From Ifrita kowaldi (taxonomy: Eukaryota > Chordata > Aves > Passeriformes > Cinclosomatidae), in the NCBI GenBank assembly GCA_013398055.1, contig VZRS01011915.1:292364-356363 (forward strand): 64,000 nt of DNA, written 5' to 3'. A program made the translations under genes and the position numbers. Under the pieces are notes generated by a model. The model was not told the DNA's origin. It searched no databases and saw nothing but the letters and a program-made list of their open reading frames with translations. Shown here piece after piece: positions 36,501 through 50,200 of this stretch. The number at the start of each line of letters is the position of its first letter. The first letter of the stretch is position 1.

Positions 36501-38379
36501 TCAGGTGTTTGTTTTGTGGCCTTTGGTATCACGGCCTTACAGGTATGTGTGAGCTTTCTGACTGCTCTCTGTTCCCCACAGAGGGGGTGGATGGCTTCAA
36601 ACATTCACAGTCATTCTAGCTGGATGGGTTATTGATGAAATTGCTGTTCAGATGTGATGACAATTTAATACAGTACATGATAACTGAACTGAGTGACCTT
36701 TGCTGCAATTGATGTTGGCCTTTCTCCCTGTTAAGTGACCACCTAATTTATCTAACTTAGAGGAAGTACTGTGATTGCTGCATAAACTGTCTTGGACAAA
36801 GATATCTCCCATTCATCCTGAAAAGGTTGAGTTCACACCAATGATCAGAAAAGGTCAAAGAGCCTGATTTAAGATTGTTTAATTTTAGTGCTCTTTTTCG
36901 GAGGTAAAAGTACATGATGTAGCCAAGTGTCTAAGTCCTGTGTAGGTGAGTCTGGTGGAAGCCAACCAGTAGCATAGAAGACTTTAAAGAGCATCACCCA
37001 GGCTGTCAGTTTATAGGTGTCAGACAGAACAAAACGTAAGTTTTAGACTTCTCTTCAATTTTAACAGAAGACGTCTAATTTTTTAGTTATATTGTAATGT
37101 TTGTGTACACGTGGTTAATATTTCATGGAACCAGATGCAATTACTTATCTTTAGTGAAAACTGGTGGATAGTGATCAATTAAAATGTGATATTTAGGTTA
37201 ATTTATACAGCCTATTTTCTGAAGAGTTTCTACTGTTTCAGAGCGTGCCTCATTCAAATGGCATTAACTACCCCTTCTATGATAAAGCTCAAAATCATCA
37301 AAGAGAAATTAAGAATAATCAATCTGCATGCTTTTCTTCAACACGTATTGATCTAATCCACAAAGATTATTTTCTATTTGATTATTCTGAATCTTGGAGT
37401 GTTTTACCATGAGGAGATCAACACAATGATTTTACTGCCTTCTGCTTTCTCTGCTAATCTTGTCACATTGGTCCCTTACTTGTGATGTGTGCATGCAGAG
37501 TGCACAGGAATTTCCTGCCTACTTAGAATATTACATTTTATGTTGGGATTTTTTGCCATGTATCATAATCCACCCCTCCCCTTTTTTTTTTTTATTTTAT
37601 TTTTGTATTTCGACAAAGAAATAATAGAGAGATAATTTTTAGTTTGTTAGATTTAGTTCTAAATCTTAACCATGGCTGTTGTGAATCCTGGGGATTAGCA
37701 CAGTGACACCAATATTATAATAGATGCAAACATTGTTTCAGAATCATCTAAATGACCAAGTCTGGTCTAACATGAGTGTATGCACAACTCTTCACTCTAT
37801 GCACCCAATTTTGTAATGTCTTTAGAGGTTAGTCTGTTTGAACAGTAACTAGGGATATCAAATTACTTCACGACATTGAGGTCGTGTAATAAACTTTTTT
37901 TTTTGTACTTACTTAGGTAAAGGTCAGTGTGCGTTTCTCATAGCACTGGTGCAGTAATGCAGAGAAGGGCTATACTTACATAGTTTTGAGATCCGAGTCT
38001 CCTTGGGATTGTCCTAAATTGACCTGTGTGAGGTCCCCCAGAGGTAGAAATGCAGCCACTTTCATTTTTCATCCTTATCTTGGTCAATGAGACATACATA
38101 AACACAGGGCACTTCAGTCTGTGTTTTACCATGTTTTTATTTTACGTTCACTCATTCCCTAGGGCTGTAGTCATCATCCTAGAGTGTAGACACATGTATG
38201 TGCATGCGTGTGTACAAGCTTATTTACCCAGGGCACAGTGTGACTTGATTGAAGTTTCATTACAAGCTTGTTAACAGCTAGGTTAAAGAGAGTGTGTAGA
38301 CTGTCTGGTAGTTAATTAGTTCCCATCAGCAAAATTATTAGCACAGTAGGTCAGAGTTACTCCTGCCAAGTAAAAGCTT
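21571..38379. other. Intron 1 segment, about 16.8 kb, no exon or clear repeat family
   Basis: AT-rich sequence with T and A tracts (for example T16 at 34724-34739) and (TTTA)5 at 36201-36220. An alternating AT stretch lies at about 21936-21962. No reading frame above about 95 codons and none with a recognisable domain. A segment at 26305-26325 resembles an ancient vertebrate repeat end ('tgtacagtgcctagcaca') but is too short to call. Confidence 0.5.
36201..36220. repeat. (TTTA)5 microsatellite
   Basis: Five perfect TTTA units inside an AT-rich stretch. Confidence 0.9.
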
Positions 38380-38640
38380 CAATAGTCGGTGCGGTATCTG
38401 GGTCAGAGACCAATCCGATCATAAAAACTGCGATCGCTTGGGCCTGGAGGGTCAGGGCCAGTGGTACGGCCAAGCTTGTGATGTAGAGTTGCTCCTCTAT
38501 CACTGATAGCATTACGTGCTGAGCATTAGCAGTAGCTTTTTTTTTTTTTTTAAAGTTTTTGCTGACACTCTGGAATATCGGCCGCTGTCAATAATAACGT
38601 TCAAGCATGAGGCAGCAGCTTGCATGATGAATCACCACCA
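38380..38640. promoter_or_regulatory. Candidate conserved intronic regulatory element, CpG-retaining
   Basis: Ten CpG dinucleotides fall between 38386 and 38600, in an intron that is otherwise strongly CpG-poor. They include the palindrome GCGATCGC and a GGCCGC block, with a CCAAT motif at about 38411. The block is single-copy in appearance and split by a T15 tract (38537-38551). CpG retention suggests selection or lack of germline methylation, as in enhancers or alternative promoters. There is no coding potential. It could also be the remnant of a GC-rich insertion. Confidence 0.35.
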
Positions 38641-41600
38641 TAGGAGATGTGTGAATTGGGGTGTTTTTTCTTTAAAAATATAACTCTAATAAGGATCCTG
38701 TCACAGGAGGTAGGAGTTAACAGTCAAAATATTAGAAGTTGCTCTCCAATTAGGTAATCTGTCTGAATTTGCTCGTAAGTTTTTGTTCATATTTAATTCA
38801 AATGGAAATAATCTATTATTTTACACATGTATATAACTCTCTGTTCTGAACCTGTACAGAGCATCTTTGATGCTGAAGTGAGTTTGGCAAAGAAAGTTGA
38901 TAAGACTGAGAAGCAGTCCTACTGATGTGTCTTTAAAATGTCTGTTTATGCAGTTCACCTAAGAGTAATAGGGCAGAAGGGAAATGAGACTGGAGACAGT
39001 TGGTATCTTAGAAGTGGATCAAAAGCTTTCCCATTTTGTAAAGGACAGCTGTAGTATTGCTCCATCTGGGAAGAACTACTTCTGCCAATAATTCCCCCAG
39101 AAGTGTGGGAAGAACATCCAGCTCAGTTCCAAAGCAGAACCCCTGTAATACATAATACATCGTTTCCATCAAGGTTGTTTTCTTTCTGAGAATTACATGT
39201 ATGCTCACAGGAGAACATTTGGGCATCTTCTGTAATAAACTGAAACATAAAGGTATGGTTTTGTTTCCAGGAGGGAAAGAAAATGTGAGCCAACGTGCAT
39301 GCTAGAAAATATTGTTGATAATAATTTTGTGGAAAGCAAAAGCATATGGTAGGTGCAAATGGGTAATTCAAGGAAATACTTCCCTGTTGAAAACCCTTTT
39401 TTTTTTTTTAATTTTGATTCTACCTATTCATTATAAAAGAAATTATCAGTATTTTTCCAGTGTTTAAAATAATGCTATGAAAATATTTATGAAAATATGC
39501 TTCCTGTGAACCTGTCTGCCTATCTTCTGTTTATTACTGTAGACTAGAAATTTTAAGATGTTCCAATATCCAAACTTTTACTGCTGCCAATGCCTGTATA
39601 TCAGTGCAACATCACTGGTTTTGTCTGAAAACTGAGAATTTTATTAAATTTACTATTATTCACTTCAGAAGAATATTAATGTCTATTTTGGTTTATCCCT
39701 CTATTCCTTGTTTTATGTCACTTTGAATACAATTACATACGATTCAGATTTTTTTTAGTTTGTTTTTATCATTTTCTTTAAAAGTTGGTGAATAAGACAA
39801 ATCAAGTGGTACTGTTTTCCAGGTAAATGCCAATAAAAGTTTCTTTTTATCTATTAATAGTAGAGCGATGTGGCAATTTGAAACTATTTTTGGCATATTA
39901 GGAGCTTGTAAAAGATAAAGTAGAACATCTTTTGAAAAATCATATGCCCTGTTTAAATTAACCATGGATCGACAAACATATGAGGTTGGTTTATAATGAG
40001 TTAAACTTCATAGGTGATGAACCCGCATATAACAATGTTTAAACAGAAAACTATGCTGTTACCTGTTCAATTTTGTACATAGTTTTTGCTTTGTTATAAA
40101 TAAATGTTCTTCAGTAAAAACTTTTCTTTGTCCCTTTCTCTGCATCAGCCAGCAGTCTTTGCTGTGCTTTGTGTTTTCAGTTTGCATTCATAAGTGGTAT
40201 TTTTTAATACGACTTAAAAAGTCACATTAAAAATAATGGAAAAATAATGATTGCTTTGGTGCTGTTTGAATTGCTTTTGTAATCTGAAGCTAAATGTTCC
40301 AATGACAGAGGTATATTCTCATGCTTTCCTCTCAAAACATGTTTATGGCTTTAAAAAAACAGGAGAAAGAAATAAATATCTTTAGATATTCACACATTAT
40401 TATTTTACCCAGTTATCTAAATCTCTTAAATTTTATATTTTCTGATGGTTTTCTAGTCCCAATGTATACACTCTAGGGATTTTTTCCTTCCCCATTTGTC
40501 ACAAATTTGCCACAGTCTTGCAGCAGTATTAACAACATTTAGTGCAACATTAACATCATCTAAATTAGAATGGTTTTCTTTCAGACTGTGTTTCCTTAGT
40601 TGCTGTGCAGATGTTTTCCTTGACTGGTCTGGAGTATATGAATGCGTTATTTAGGAGACTTTGCCTTCTAGTCCTAATGTCTTACGCTTATATGGTCCCA
40701 CTCTCTTTGAGCTGGCATGATCTGTTCTCTGACACAGGCTTGTGCTGCCCTGCTTCTTGACCTTGCCTTTCTTTGTCACCCTTATTACAGAGCTGAAGGT
40801 GCACTCTGCAGCTTTCACCTTCAAGGTCCTGTGCTGCTGGTGCTTCTCGACACTCTGTGGAGCCTCATTAGTTTGTTAGTGAGCAGCTTAGTGTTGAACG
40901 GAAAAATGAGTATCATTCCTTTGTTACATGTTGGGTTTTTTCACCTGTTAGTGCTAGGAATGAAGCCAAGGTCTCTTGAAGGGCAAAGTTTTGTGCCATG
41001 TGTCAAAGGGCTTCTGGAATTATTTTTAGTAATTGTATCTTAGTTGTCTTCCTCACATTCATCTAATTGCTTATTGTATGGCTAAAATAATGTAGTAAAT
41101 AAGAAATGTCTGTGTGTTGGTGATACAGAATAGAACTATAGGACTCCTAACATACCAGTCTGCATCCAGCCCTTGCAAAAACCCAAGTCTTTGGAATTGC
41201 TCTTTTTCTTACAGGCAGGCTTTACCACGAGTTTGGTAACAGATTACTCCAATAATGAGTGGTACTGCAGGAAATAGCATATGCTGTAAAATTTAGTGCA
41301 CAGGTATAGTAATAACACACAGAACTTATTATTTCTTACTGAAACTTATTTTAAATGTTGGTTGCAAATGTTGAAATGATGGGGTTTTAAACTTGTCTGT
41401 CCCTTACACTGCTCCTCAAGTAACAATATTTAGTAAGCTTTAATTTTTTTGGTCATGTTGGAGTTAAATATCCAAGGCTAAAGAACCTAAAATGTATGTT
41501 AAGTGAATCCTTAGACAAAAATAAAAGCACAATGCCATTGTGGGCTATGTGTTTGCATGCTGGATCTCAAACCAGTATTTGGGCACATTTCTATTTTCAT

Positions 41601-43644
41601 GAGAAAGTGCTAAGAAAGACAAGCCCTTGAATGGGACAAGCAAATGGGTCTGCCATGCCCTGTGGTTCTACTCTTATTTCCTTGACATTTTTCTTTCCTT
41701 CCTCAAACCAGTACTCCTTGTAGCATGTGTTTCTTCTGTTGTCATCCATTTCCCCAATTTTGCACCTGATTGCATTAAATAATCAAATGCAAAATTTAAA
41801 TCTGGAAGACACTTCATAGACTAAAATATTCCTAAAAAATGTGTAAATGGGAATATCCAGGAGGGAAACCCACAAATTACTGTCCCCACTGAGGGTAATC
41901 AGATAAATGGCTCTTTTATGTACTGACTACACGTCAGCATTCTCTTTCAGTTGTACATCAGTTCTTCTGCATTTTTCACTCAAAACCAATTACACTTCTG
42001 TATCAGTCTCTAAATTCCATCCTACAACTGGAATAAAGGATTTACCCTAAATTCGCAGTTTATATCTAATACTTTTTTATATTTCTTTTCAGTGTATGAC
42101 CTGGTTCAAAATTAACCCAGTGTTTTGGGTCCATTCTGATCCTCAATCTGTGATGCTGCAAAATGGCAATTCAGAGAGGAGCCTTGCTGTCCTTGCCCTG
42201 TGTCCATGATGATGAGTGGTGCTGGCTGTTGAGTGAGCATGGCACCATGAACACATCAGTGTCATTTGGGCTAAGAAATTACTCAAAAAAAAAAATCTGT
42301 CAGTAGCTGTGGGACCTGTGCTGGCTGCGTTGGGCAGAGCATCTCTCTTCCCTCTCTGAGCCATTATATAACTGACTGCTAGATTTTCAGGCTCTGTTAA
42401 GAATCTGGTGCAAGCCAAGCTTTTAAATAGTTATAGTGGGCACTCAACAATCTGTGAGCAGAGTGGGAGAGCCCTGTCAAGACATATTGTGTGCTTTTGT
42501 GTGACTGGTAAATTGCTGCTGCTCTGGAAGAAAAGCTTCCTCCGTGCTTGAGTTGTTGCCCTCAGCTCCAATACCCGCTTACAGAAATTGCAGGTTTTGC
42601 TGAGACGTGGCAAGCAACTGCTAGGAGACTTCTGGCAGCAGTGGCATGACATCTTCCTCTACCTCACCTTCCAAAAATCTAAACTCTACTTAGGGGACCA
42701 CAGGTAGTGAAGGGGACCAATGATGGTAGTGGCAAGTGATCTGCTTTGTTAGACATTTGGGATGTTCGAACAAGTCGTGTCTTCCTTTCTGATTTTAAGA
42801 TGCAATTCATCGACTATAAACAGCAAGTTTTGGCATCCTACATTTCTACAAATACACAGCAATGTACAGAATGTGAGAAAAATGCTGTCAAAAAATGGTC
42901 CCACTAATGAAACATGTAGAAGGGAGAAAGAGAGATGAGAAGACATTTGACTTTAAATCCTGAGTAACATATAAAATACTTCTTAATACTGAATGTGTTG
43001 TTTAATGCAGTGGTTTTGACTTCAAAATTTTTATCCTACAGACTTTTATTCACAGGATGACCCAAATCAGATATCCAAATGTTTGAATGTAACGTGAAGC
43101 CAGTAAAATGTTTTATACATGCAGATCTACGAGACAGGGGAAATATGGGAGTGCAATGAGAGAGAATCAGAAGTGGGACAAAAGAAAGGATTTGATTGCT
43201 GAAAGATAAAATCTAGATACAAAGGAAAACAGGAATTTGGAGATACAAAAAGAAGAGCAAACAGAGAATGAGGAGGGTTAAAAAAATCTAATGAAAAATT
43301 TACTATTCAGTCTATTGACCCCTCAGGCTGCTAGAGTTGCTTTGTTGTGATAGGTACAGAAAAAGGGATGAATTCTCAATCCCAATGTGTTTGGATTTTT
43401 GATGTGGATACTGTGATGAGGCAAATTATTTTAGCTCTCTTCATGGAGATACTGACTCGAATTAGGTGACTCTTGGGTAGAAATTATACCCATATGATGT
43501 GCTGTATTCTACTGTAGTATGGATAAATTAATTTTCTTTGTGTTGTCATGTAATACAGGAATAGCACCATTGGCATGTCATGATATCTATAGCATTCTGT
43601 GGTGCAACTGCAAAGATAATGCAACAGAGGATCCTGAAACACTA
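38641..43644. other. Intron 1 segment, nothing recognised
   Basis: No gene or repeat family seen. 42120-42660 is a little richer in G+C and carries two moderate minus-strand frames (91 and 73 codons) without recognisable motifs. A + strand frame at 40717-41043 (108 codons) is Leu/Val/Ser-rich, opens on an ATG, and has no domain I recognise; it is most likely chance. Confidence 0.45.
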
Positions 43645-44212
43645 TTATGTTTACAACCTGTGGCCTGTAATTGGAGGCCAGTAACTAGCAGTGTACCACA
43701 GGGATAACACTGGGTCCAGTCTTGCCCATTAGTGATCTGAGTGATGCGTCAGAGTGCACTCTCACCAAGTTTTTTGATTACAGCTGACATGGAAGAGTGA
43801 CTGGTATGCCAGAGGGTCACACTGTCATCCAGAGGACCTTGGCAAGCTGAAGAAATGTGCTGTCAGGAAGCTCCAGAAGTTCAGCAAGGACAAGTGCTAA
43901 ATCCTGCATCTGGGGAGGAACAACCCCAGGCATCATCAATGTATGCTGAGGCCACCCAGCTGCAAAGCAGCTCATCAGAAAAGGAGCTGGGGGTCCTGGT
44001 GGCACCAAGCTGAACACAAGCCAGCACTGTGCTCCTGTGACAAAGGAGGTCAATAGTGCCCTGAGATGCATCAGGAAGGGTGCTGCTAGCATGTTGAAGA
44101 GTGGGATCCTTCCCCTTTACTCAGCACCAGTGAGGTCTCACCTGGAGTGCTTTGTCCAGTTCTGGTCACAAAGATGATTAAGTGTCTGGAGCATCTCCTC
44201 TATGACAACCTT
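43645..44212 (+). pseudogene. CR1 LINE ORF2 (reverse transcriptase) fragment, decayed
   Basis: The + strand frame ending near 43707 reads ...NWRPVTSSVPQG, the conserved CR1 reverse-transcriptase VTSGVPQG motif, then breaks at a stop. Nucleotide similarity continues through 'gggtccagtcttgcccattag', 'gcagagtgcac'-like, 'ccagagg...catccag', 'gaggaacaaccccagg' and 'gtgaggtctcacctggag'. About 50 bp of the usual sequence is missing after 'ccagttctggtc' (about 44167). Similarity stops at 'gagcatctcctctatgac', so the normal CR1 3' UTR and tail are absent. No intact protein remains. Confidence 0.88.
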
Positions 44213-47200
44213 CCTTAATGCATGCATCTCCTATTTTGCTACATACTGCATATCTGTGTTTCTTGCAAAAAATATGTCAGTAGGAAAATCCTCAGAAGAG
44301 TATTTGCTGTTTGTTGATTTGTGCTTCAGTTCCTGATGCTTTTCAATGAAAAACTGAATGCTTGTTGAAAGGGATTTTGTGCAGCTCAAAAGGATTGCCT
44401 TGGAAAAAAATGAATACACTAAATGTAATCGTTTTCCTGTTTTCAAGGAGTTTCTGTTAAATTTTTTCAGTGTTGAAAATCAGAGGATAACAAAGTAACT
44501 GTATCTTATTTTGTAATTTAGAAAGGTGCTTTTTCAAAGCAGTGTAAGGAAAATCTGTTTACTATAGCTGAGAAAATATGAATAGAAAAACATTGTTATT
44601 GTCAATCACAAAGTCTTCCTTAAGTCCATAGTCTATTAACTGCTGTTTTTAAATGGAATTTAAAGAAGACAAACATAGTTTATGTATGCTCTGTAAATGA
44701 GTGCTATGTAGCTTTACATATGTGTGTATGTGCATTTCTATATAAAAAGGGTGTAACTGCAAGTTGCATTTGTACTCCAGGGCACAGGTTAAGGTTTTGC
44801 TGTTAGATTTTATTTCTAATTTGCTGTAACCAGCTTGCTTCCAAATTTACTGGTCTCTTATCATCTTCGAGAAGCCCAAGTGCTATTTTACCAGGTGCTC
44901 AAATTTTCATACAAGAAATGACATAGATCTCCCCAGCTGCAGACTAAAAGAAGGTAAGCACAATCTCCATTTATAGGTAGCACAGCAGGACTACTTTTAG
45001 ATCAGAGTCTTAGCAGTACGTTAATAAAATAAAAAACTTACTTCACCATTAAAAGCAGACATAATAACTACAAATAAGGAGTATGAATATTTGAAGTATT
45101 GATGTCACCTCAGATGTGTAGAGGGCATTGGAGATATGGCAAATCTATGCTCAAGTCCCTGCCTTACCTGCTTTACTTACTGTAGTCTTGTGAGTTGAAA
45201 ACAAAGGATTCATTCTCAATACAAGCTGTAGCTGATCTAAGCAAGTTTCATGAATCTAGTGAAATGTTTTCTTCTGGATCTGAGATCTTTCTGATGCACA
45301 TTACAAAAATATGGGTGTGCATATATATGTATGCATAGAAATAACATATTAAGAATGAGTTATATATCATCAATATAACATACTATATAACACATTACTA
45401 TTTTGTATATTACCAATACAATAAATATATTTTATAGACAACATACTATTTGTATGAAATTTGTAACATGAAAAATACCTTGTATGTTAGACACCTTATG
45501 TATAGCACATATATACATACATGGCCACACATGGCAACACTTAATACATTTTGTTTTCCTGACCAGTGCATTTGGTTGTCCTTGTAAGCTATCAGCTGTC
45601 AGTGTTACAATTCTTCTGTATGGTTATAAATCTTTCTCATTTGTTTGTTTGAGATAAGACTAATTAAATTGTAAGCTTTGTGGTTTGAAAGATCTGTTAC
45701 ATTTAGTAAAGTATTCAATCAAATTTTTCTTTCTAATGAAATGTGTGCAGGCGTCAATTCTGTCTTCTGCTTTGTTGTTCCTTCAATATCCTTCTGTACT
45801 GTGACAACACATCTTTTATCCGGGTTGTCTGAAGTTTGGCTTGTGTCAGCCATCACTCTTGTATTGTTCTGCACAGATAGGAATCCCTATTATTGTCAAA
45901 CCCTTCTCTACAATACTTCTTAACGGGAGCTGTCTTATCAGACTACAGTGAAAGCTCAGCTGGTGAGACTTTTTTTGCTTCACAAAGCTCAGTATATTAA
46001 TTTCTAGCTCATTAAAAATATATTGTGATGGCAGTTCTGACATTTGGAATGTATTCTTTTTTAATCTCTGAACATGCAGTTCTAGGGAGCAAAGTCAAAG
46101 CACTGTAGAAAATTGAATTAGAGGGAACATTTAGTTCAGCCTCGCAAAGATTGCTTTGTCTTAAACCTATGTCGGTAGAGGTTTCATGATTTTCATGGGC
46201 AATCTAATATTACGTCAACCTTCTTTCTTTTACATGTCTTTTTAATTTCATAATGCTTTCACTTCCTAATGTCTAAGCTAAGTTTCTGGAAAGCAAATGA
46301 AATTAATTATTTCAACGCGTTTTTAATTTTCTCCATGAAGCAAACTTTTTCCTTTGTGAAATGTGTTTTGCCTTAATTATCTCTTTTTTAAAACCAAAGA
46401 TACCCTTTTATTTTTTTTTTTTCAGTCCTTTGTGTAGGTTTTGTTTAGTATTGCCCTTGTTATCCTTGTTCTCTTGATTCTGTACAATAACTCTGGTAGA
46501 AAGAAGTCCTAAATAAGCTTTACTTGCATGATGTAATTTGATTTATATTTCTAATGGTAGCTGATGAAATAACTCTGTACAGAAATCAAAGCCATAATTC
46601 TGAGACATTTCAAAACAAAATAATTAATGTGGTTTGATATTCTGAATGTATACATAAAAATGAGCAAAGCCTTTCTGTCAGAACTAAGAGTCTTGTGGGC
46701 AATGCTGTGTACCAGCCCAAAATGATCTCCTGTTACTGCAGACAACTGACTCCAACAAAGCACAACAGAGTGGAAAATAAAGCTAGAGTTGGGAGGGAGA
46801 CCAGTACATGCTCTGGATGATGTTGCTGTCAAGGGGAGTGGAGTGACACAAACAGGAAATAGAAACCATTCTCCTTGCTTGCTCTGGAAGATGAGACTTT
46901 TCAGTATCTTGTGTTTCACTTTGTCATCCACCTTGTGTGGGAATGCCCCATAATCCTAACAGGAAAATAAGGTCTATGGCTGGAAAAAATGGAGCAAATT
47001 ACAGTTAGATGACTATGAGGAGATTCCCCTTTGTTGGGCACCGTTTGCAGAGAACAAAACTTGTCAGGGAGAGTTTTGCAAATTCGACTGGTATTGAGTG
47101 AAAAACTTGCGAGATTTATGAAAAAATGTTTTGAAGAGGAATAGGATGACACATGTGCTATGCTTTGAAGGATTAATTATTTCCATTTCATTAGAAAAAT

Positions 47201-50200
47201 AGGCAATGTACTACTTGTCAATTCAGCATTGTATTTTAATACTGTAAAATTTAATCTTTCAATTGCTTTATACAGTTGGTAATATGATTGATTACTGACT
47301 GTTGCATCCATCAGCACCATAAAAATACTGGTCAGCTTTCACAACAATTATCAGACAAGAGCAAATAAATAAATACAGCTATCCAAGTGTTTCAAGTCAC
47401 AGAACATGTGACTAGCAGTAATCTAGCAGAAAAACATCTCTAGCAGTAATATGGATTATGAAATTCCATAATTCTGTACAAATTATAAAATAAAAGACAT
47501 TAAGTATTATTTACTGGTATGTGTTGGAGATAAGACTGAGGAGGAATGATCAGTCATATCAGAAGGTTGTATTCTCTGAAGAATATGTTCTGGGCAGCAT
47601 GTTTTATTGTGAGCCTGACTGAACAGGATCATGCTGCCATTTTACCTAGTCATTAAGTAACAAGAAGTTGCTAATTTTTTTTCAGCAGCTGAAAATGGAA
47701 GGAGAAATGCCAACTTGAATGACTTGTTTCCTTTCTGCGGCCTGACCTCCTCCTTCTTCGATGTGGAGGTGATAAGCCACTGAGTAAAACAACTCCTTAT
47801 CAAAAATAAACTTCAGCACTCTTTACAATCACTCTGAATGCAAATGACACTGTAGAAATGCAGATTTTTAAAAAATCTGAGATTTCCGTTTCCTGCTAGC
47901 TAGGAAATTTGCCTAGATTGAAGGGACCTTTCAGGTGTTAGATCTTTTGGTTTGGCTTTGGGAGTGGTGTGGGTTTTGGTTACAGGCATGTTGTATACAC
48001 TTCTGGATGGACATCGGAGAAAAAGGGAATGTGAGGCAGTAATTCTGTGATGAGAATTAATTGTGATTGAACTTTGAGTTAATGATCTGACCCTTGTATT
48101 TCTTAGACAAACTGAAAGAAAATGTGGGTTTGGTTTTTGGTTTGTGCAAGGTTTGTTTTTTCCTTAAAAGCCCTAGGTTTTGTTGGCACTCATTTTTTAT
48201 TTTTCTGAAAAACGCCCACATCTGCAATGAGAATTTCAAGCAAAGACTCTGAAATGGACAGAAGATACCTAAATAGGATAAATTTAGATTTTCTGGGAAA
48301 TATATAAGCAATTTTGATTTTACCTATGTTTTCTTGTAAACCTTTCCTAACCTTTTAATTTTGAGGACGGTAGCTTGGGAGACCTCGGCTTCTTGAGAGG
48401 AATACCTGTTAGCCAGGCCTGGGACTACAGGATACCCGAGGCACATTTGCATTAGTGTTTTAATTTGGGACAGGAATGTGTTTTTTGCATGGAATTATGC
48501 ATTGATCTCCATTTGCCATGCTTGCCTTCATGCTGGCAATCACTGGGTGCATATTAGATTCCTTTGGGTGAAACTAAGCTGAACTGTGCTGTTTGGAAGT
48601 GCAGTTGATTTGTCTCCTACTTCTAAATGGAATTTGGTTCATGGAACCAAACCAGAGCTAGTCCTTGAAAACCTGGATTTCTGTGCTGCATTGACACCAC
48701 TTGCTTGGGAACCTCAGTTCCACCCTGACAGTATAACAGTAGCTTATACAGGATTGGAATGAGGAATTCTGCGATCACAGTAGACTTCTTCAGTTTCTGA
48801 GATGTTTCTTGTCACTTCTTGCAAATTTTTGAGTGTCTACTATGTAGAACACATAAAATATCTAGTTGTGCTTACTGGGGAACATGTTACTTCCTTCTCC
48901 AGTTGGTCTGTGTTGGTTTCTTGTCTTCATTGTGTAACTGTTCATCTGTGATTGCAAAAGGATGCCACCACAGTTTATAGACTTGTGATCATTTTCTTCC
49001 TTTCCAATGTGGAACTCAAATATGGTTAACAACCAAAACTGAAGGCTATTTCTATTACAATTTTGATTTTAGCTGCCTCTTTGGCATGGGAAAGGACCAG
49101 TTTTTCTAATAAAAAAATTCACTCACTAGAAACATGTCCTTTTAGTCGACTCAAAAGCATACATAGACCAGGGGCAGCTCTGGGAAACAGGTTTTATTGG
49201 CTGAAAACTTTAGTAGAAAATTCCTAAGTTCTGAGTTGCTGGTTTGCGGTAGGGAATCTAATGTTGTCATTTCCGTAGTATCAGATAATGATGTAACCAC
49301 TAGCACAGCTATGCTCCATGCATGAGCACAAACAGTATTTAGTTTGTATTAAATTTCTTTTAGAAAAAAAAAAAAAAGAAACTTGCAGATTCAGAACGTT
49401 GTTACTCACCTGAGTACACTTAGGTAAATTAGAAAGGGTGGGCAACACACCGAATGGTCCTCAAGTTTCTAAAGGTGCCTGTGAGTTGAAACTGCAATTC
49501 AGTGTATCAAGCAGTCTTCTTCATTTAATATCATGGCAAATTCAGTGCAGTATGAACAATATGAGCACCAGCATCAGTCCCTGAGGTACTGTGCTTTATA
49601 GTGAACACCAGCTACATCTTGAGCTACTCTTTGCCAGACTTTGAACCCAGTAGTCGAGACAGTTTTCAAACCGCCTAGAAGTCTGTCCAGTTCTCATCTT
49701 GTTATGAGGATACTGCAGGAGTCAATGTAAAAAGTCTTCTTGGAGTGAGCATAAGTCTTGTTGAAATCAAGTTATATTGCACTGTTTTCTCCTCATGTAC
49801 GGGAATGATCTTCCCTTGGTAAATGTATTTTGAGCATTCATGATACTGCCTTATTACCCTTCCTGTCGTTGTGAGTAATTTCTCAGAAGATATGCTTCAT
49901 GACCCTGGCCATGAGTGTGCTGGGGCTGGCCAGGCCTCTGGGTCCTTGGGTCTGCCCAGCTGTTACCACTTCTCCCTTTTTCCTCTTCCAGTTTTTTTAA
50001 TCATAGACAGTGGCCTTGAAGGCACAGCAGCTTGTGTTCAGCACCCACACCTAAATAATCTCTACTTCTATGGGTTTTCATATTTCCAGTTTCTTTTAGT
50101 AGTTTCTAGCTAGTCTCCAGTTTGGGCTGTCACACTTTCCAAACCTTGCTGTTGTGGTCTGTGAAGAATAAGACAATGAAGTTGTTGAACCGCGTTGGTC

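Noticed and set aside
43817..44092. 91-codon minus-strand frame
   Set aside because: It is antisense to the CR1 reverse-transcriptase fragment, and its composition follows from that repeat.
48365..48450. Alu-like phrase 'gcctgggactacagg'
   Set aside because: The match is about 15 bases with no further Alu structure, and the other repeats mark a bird, where Alu does not occur.
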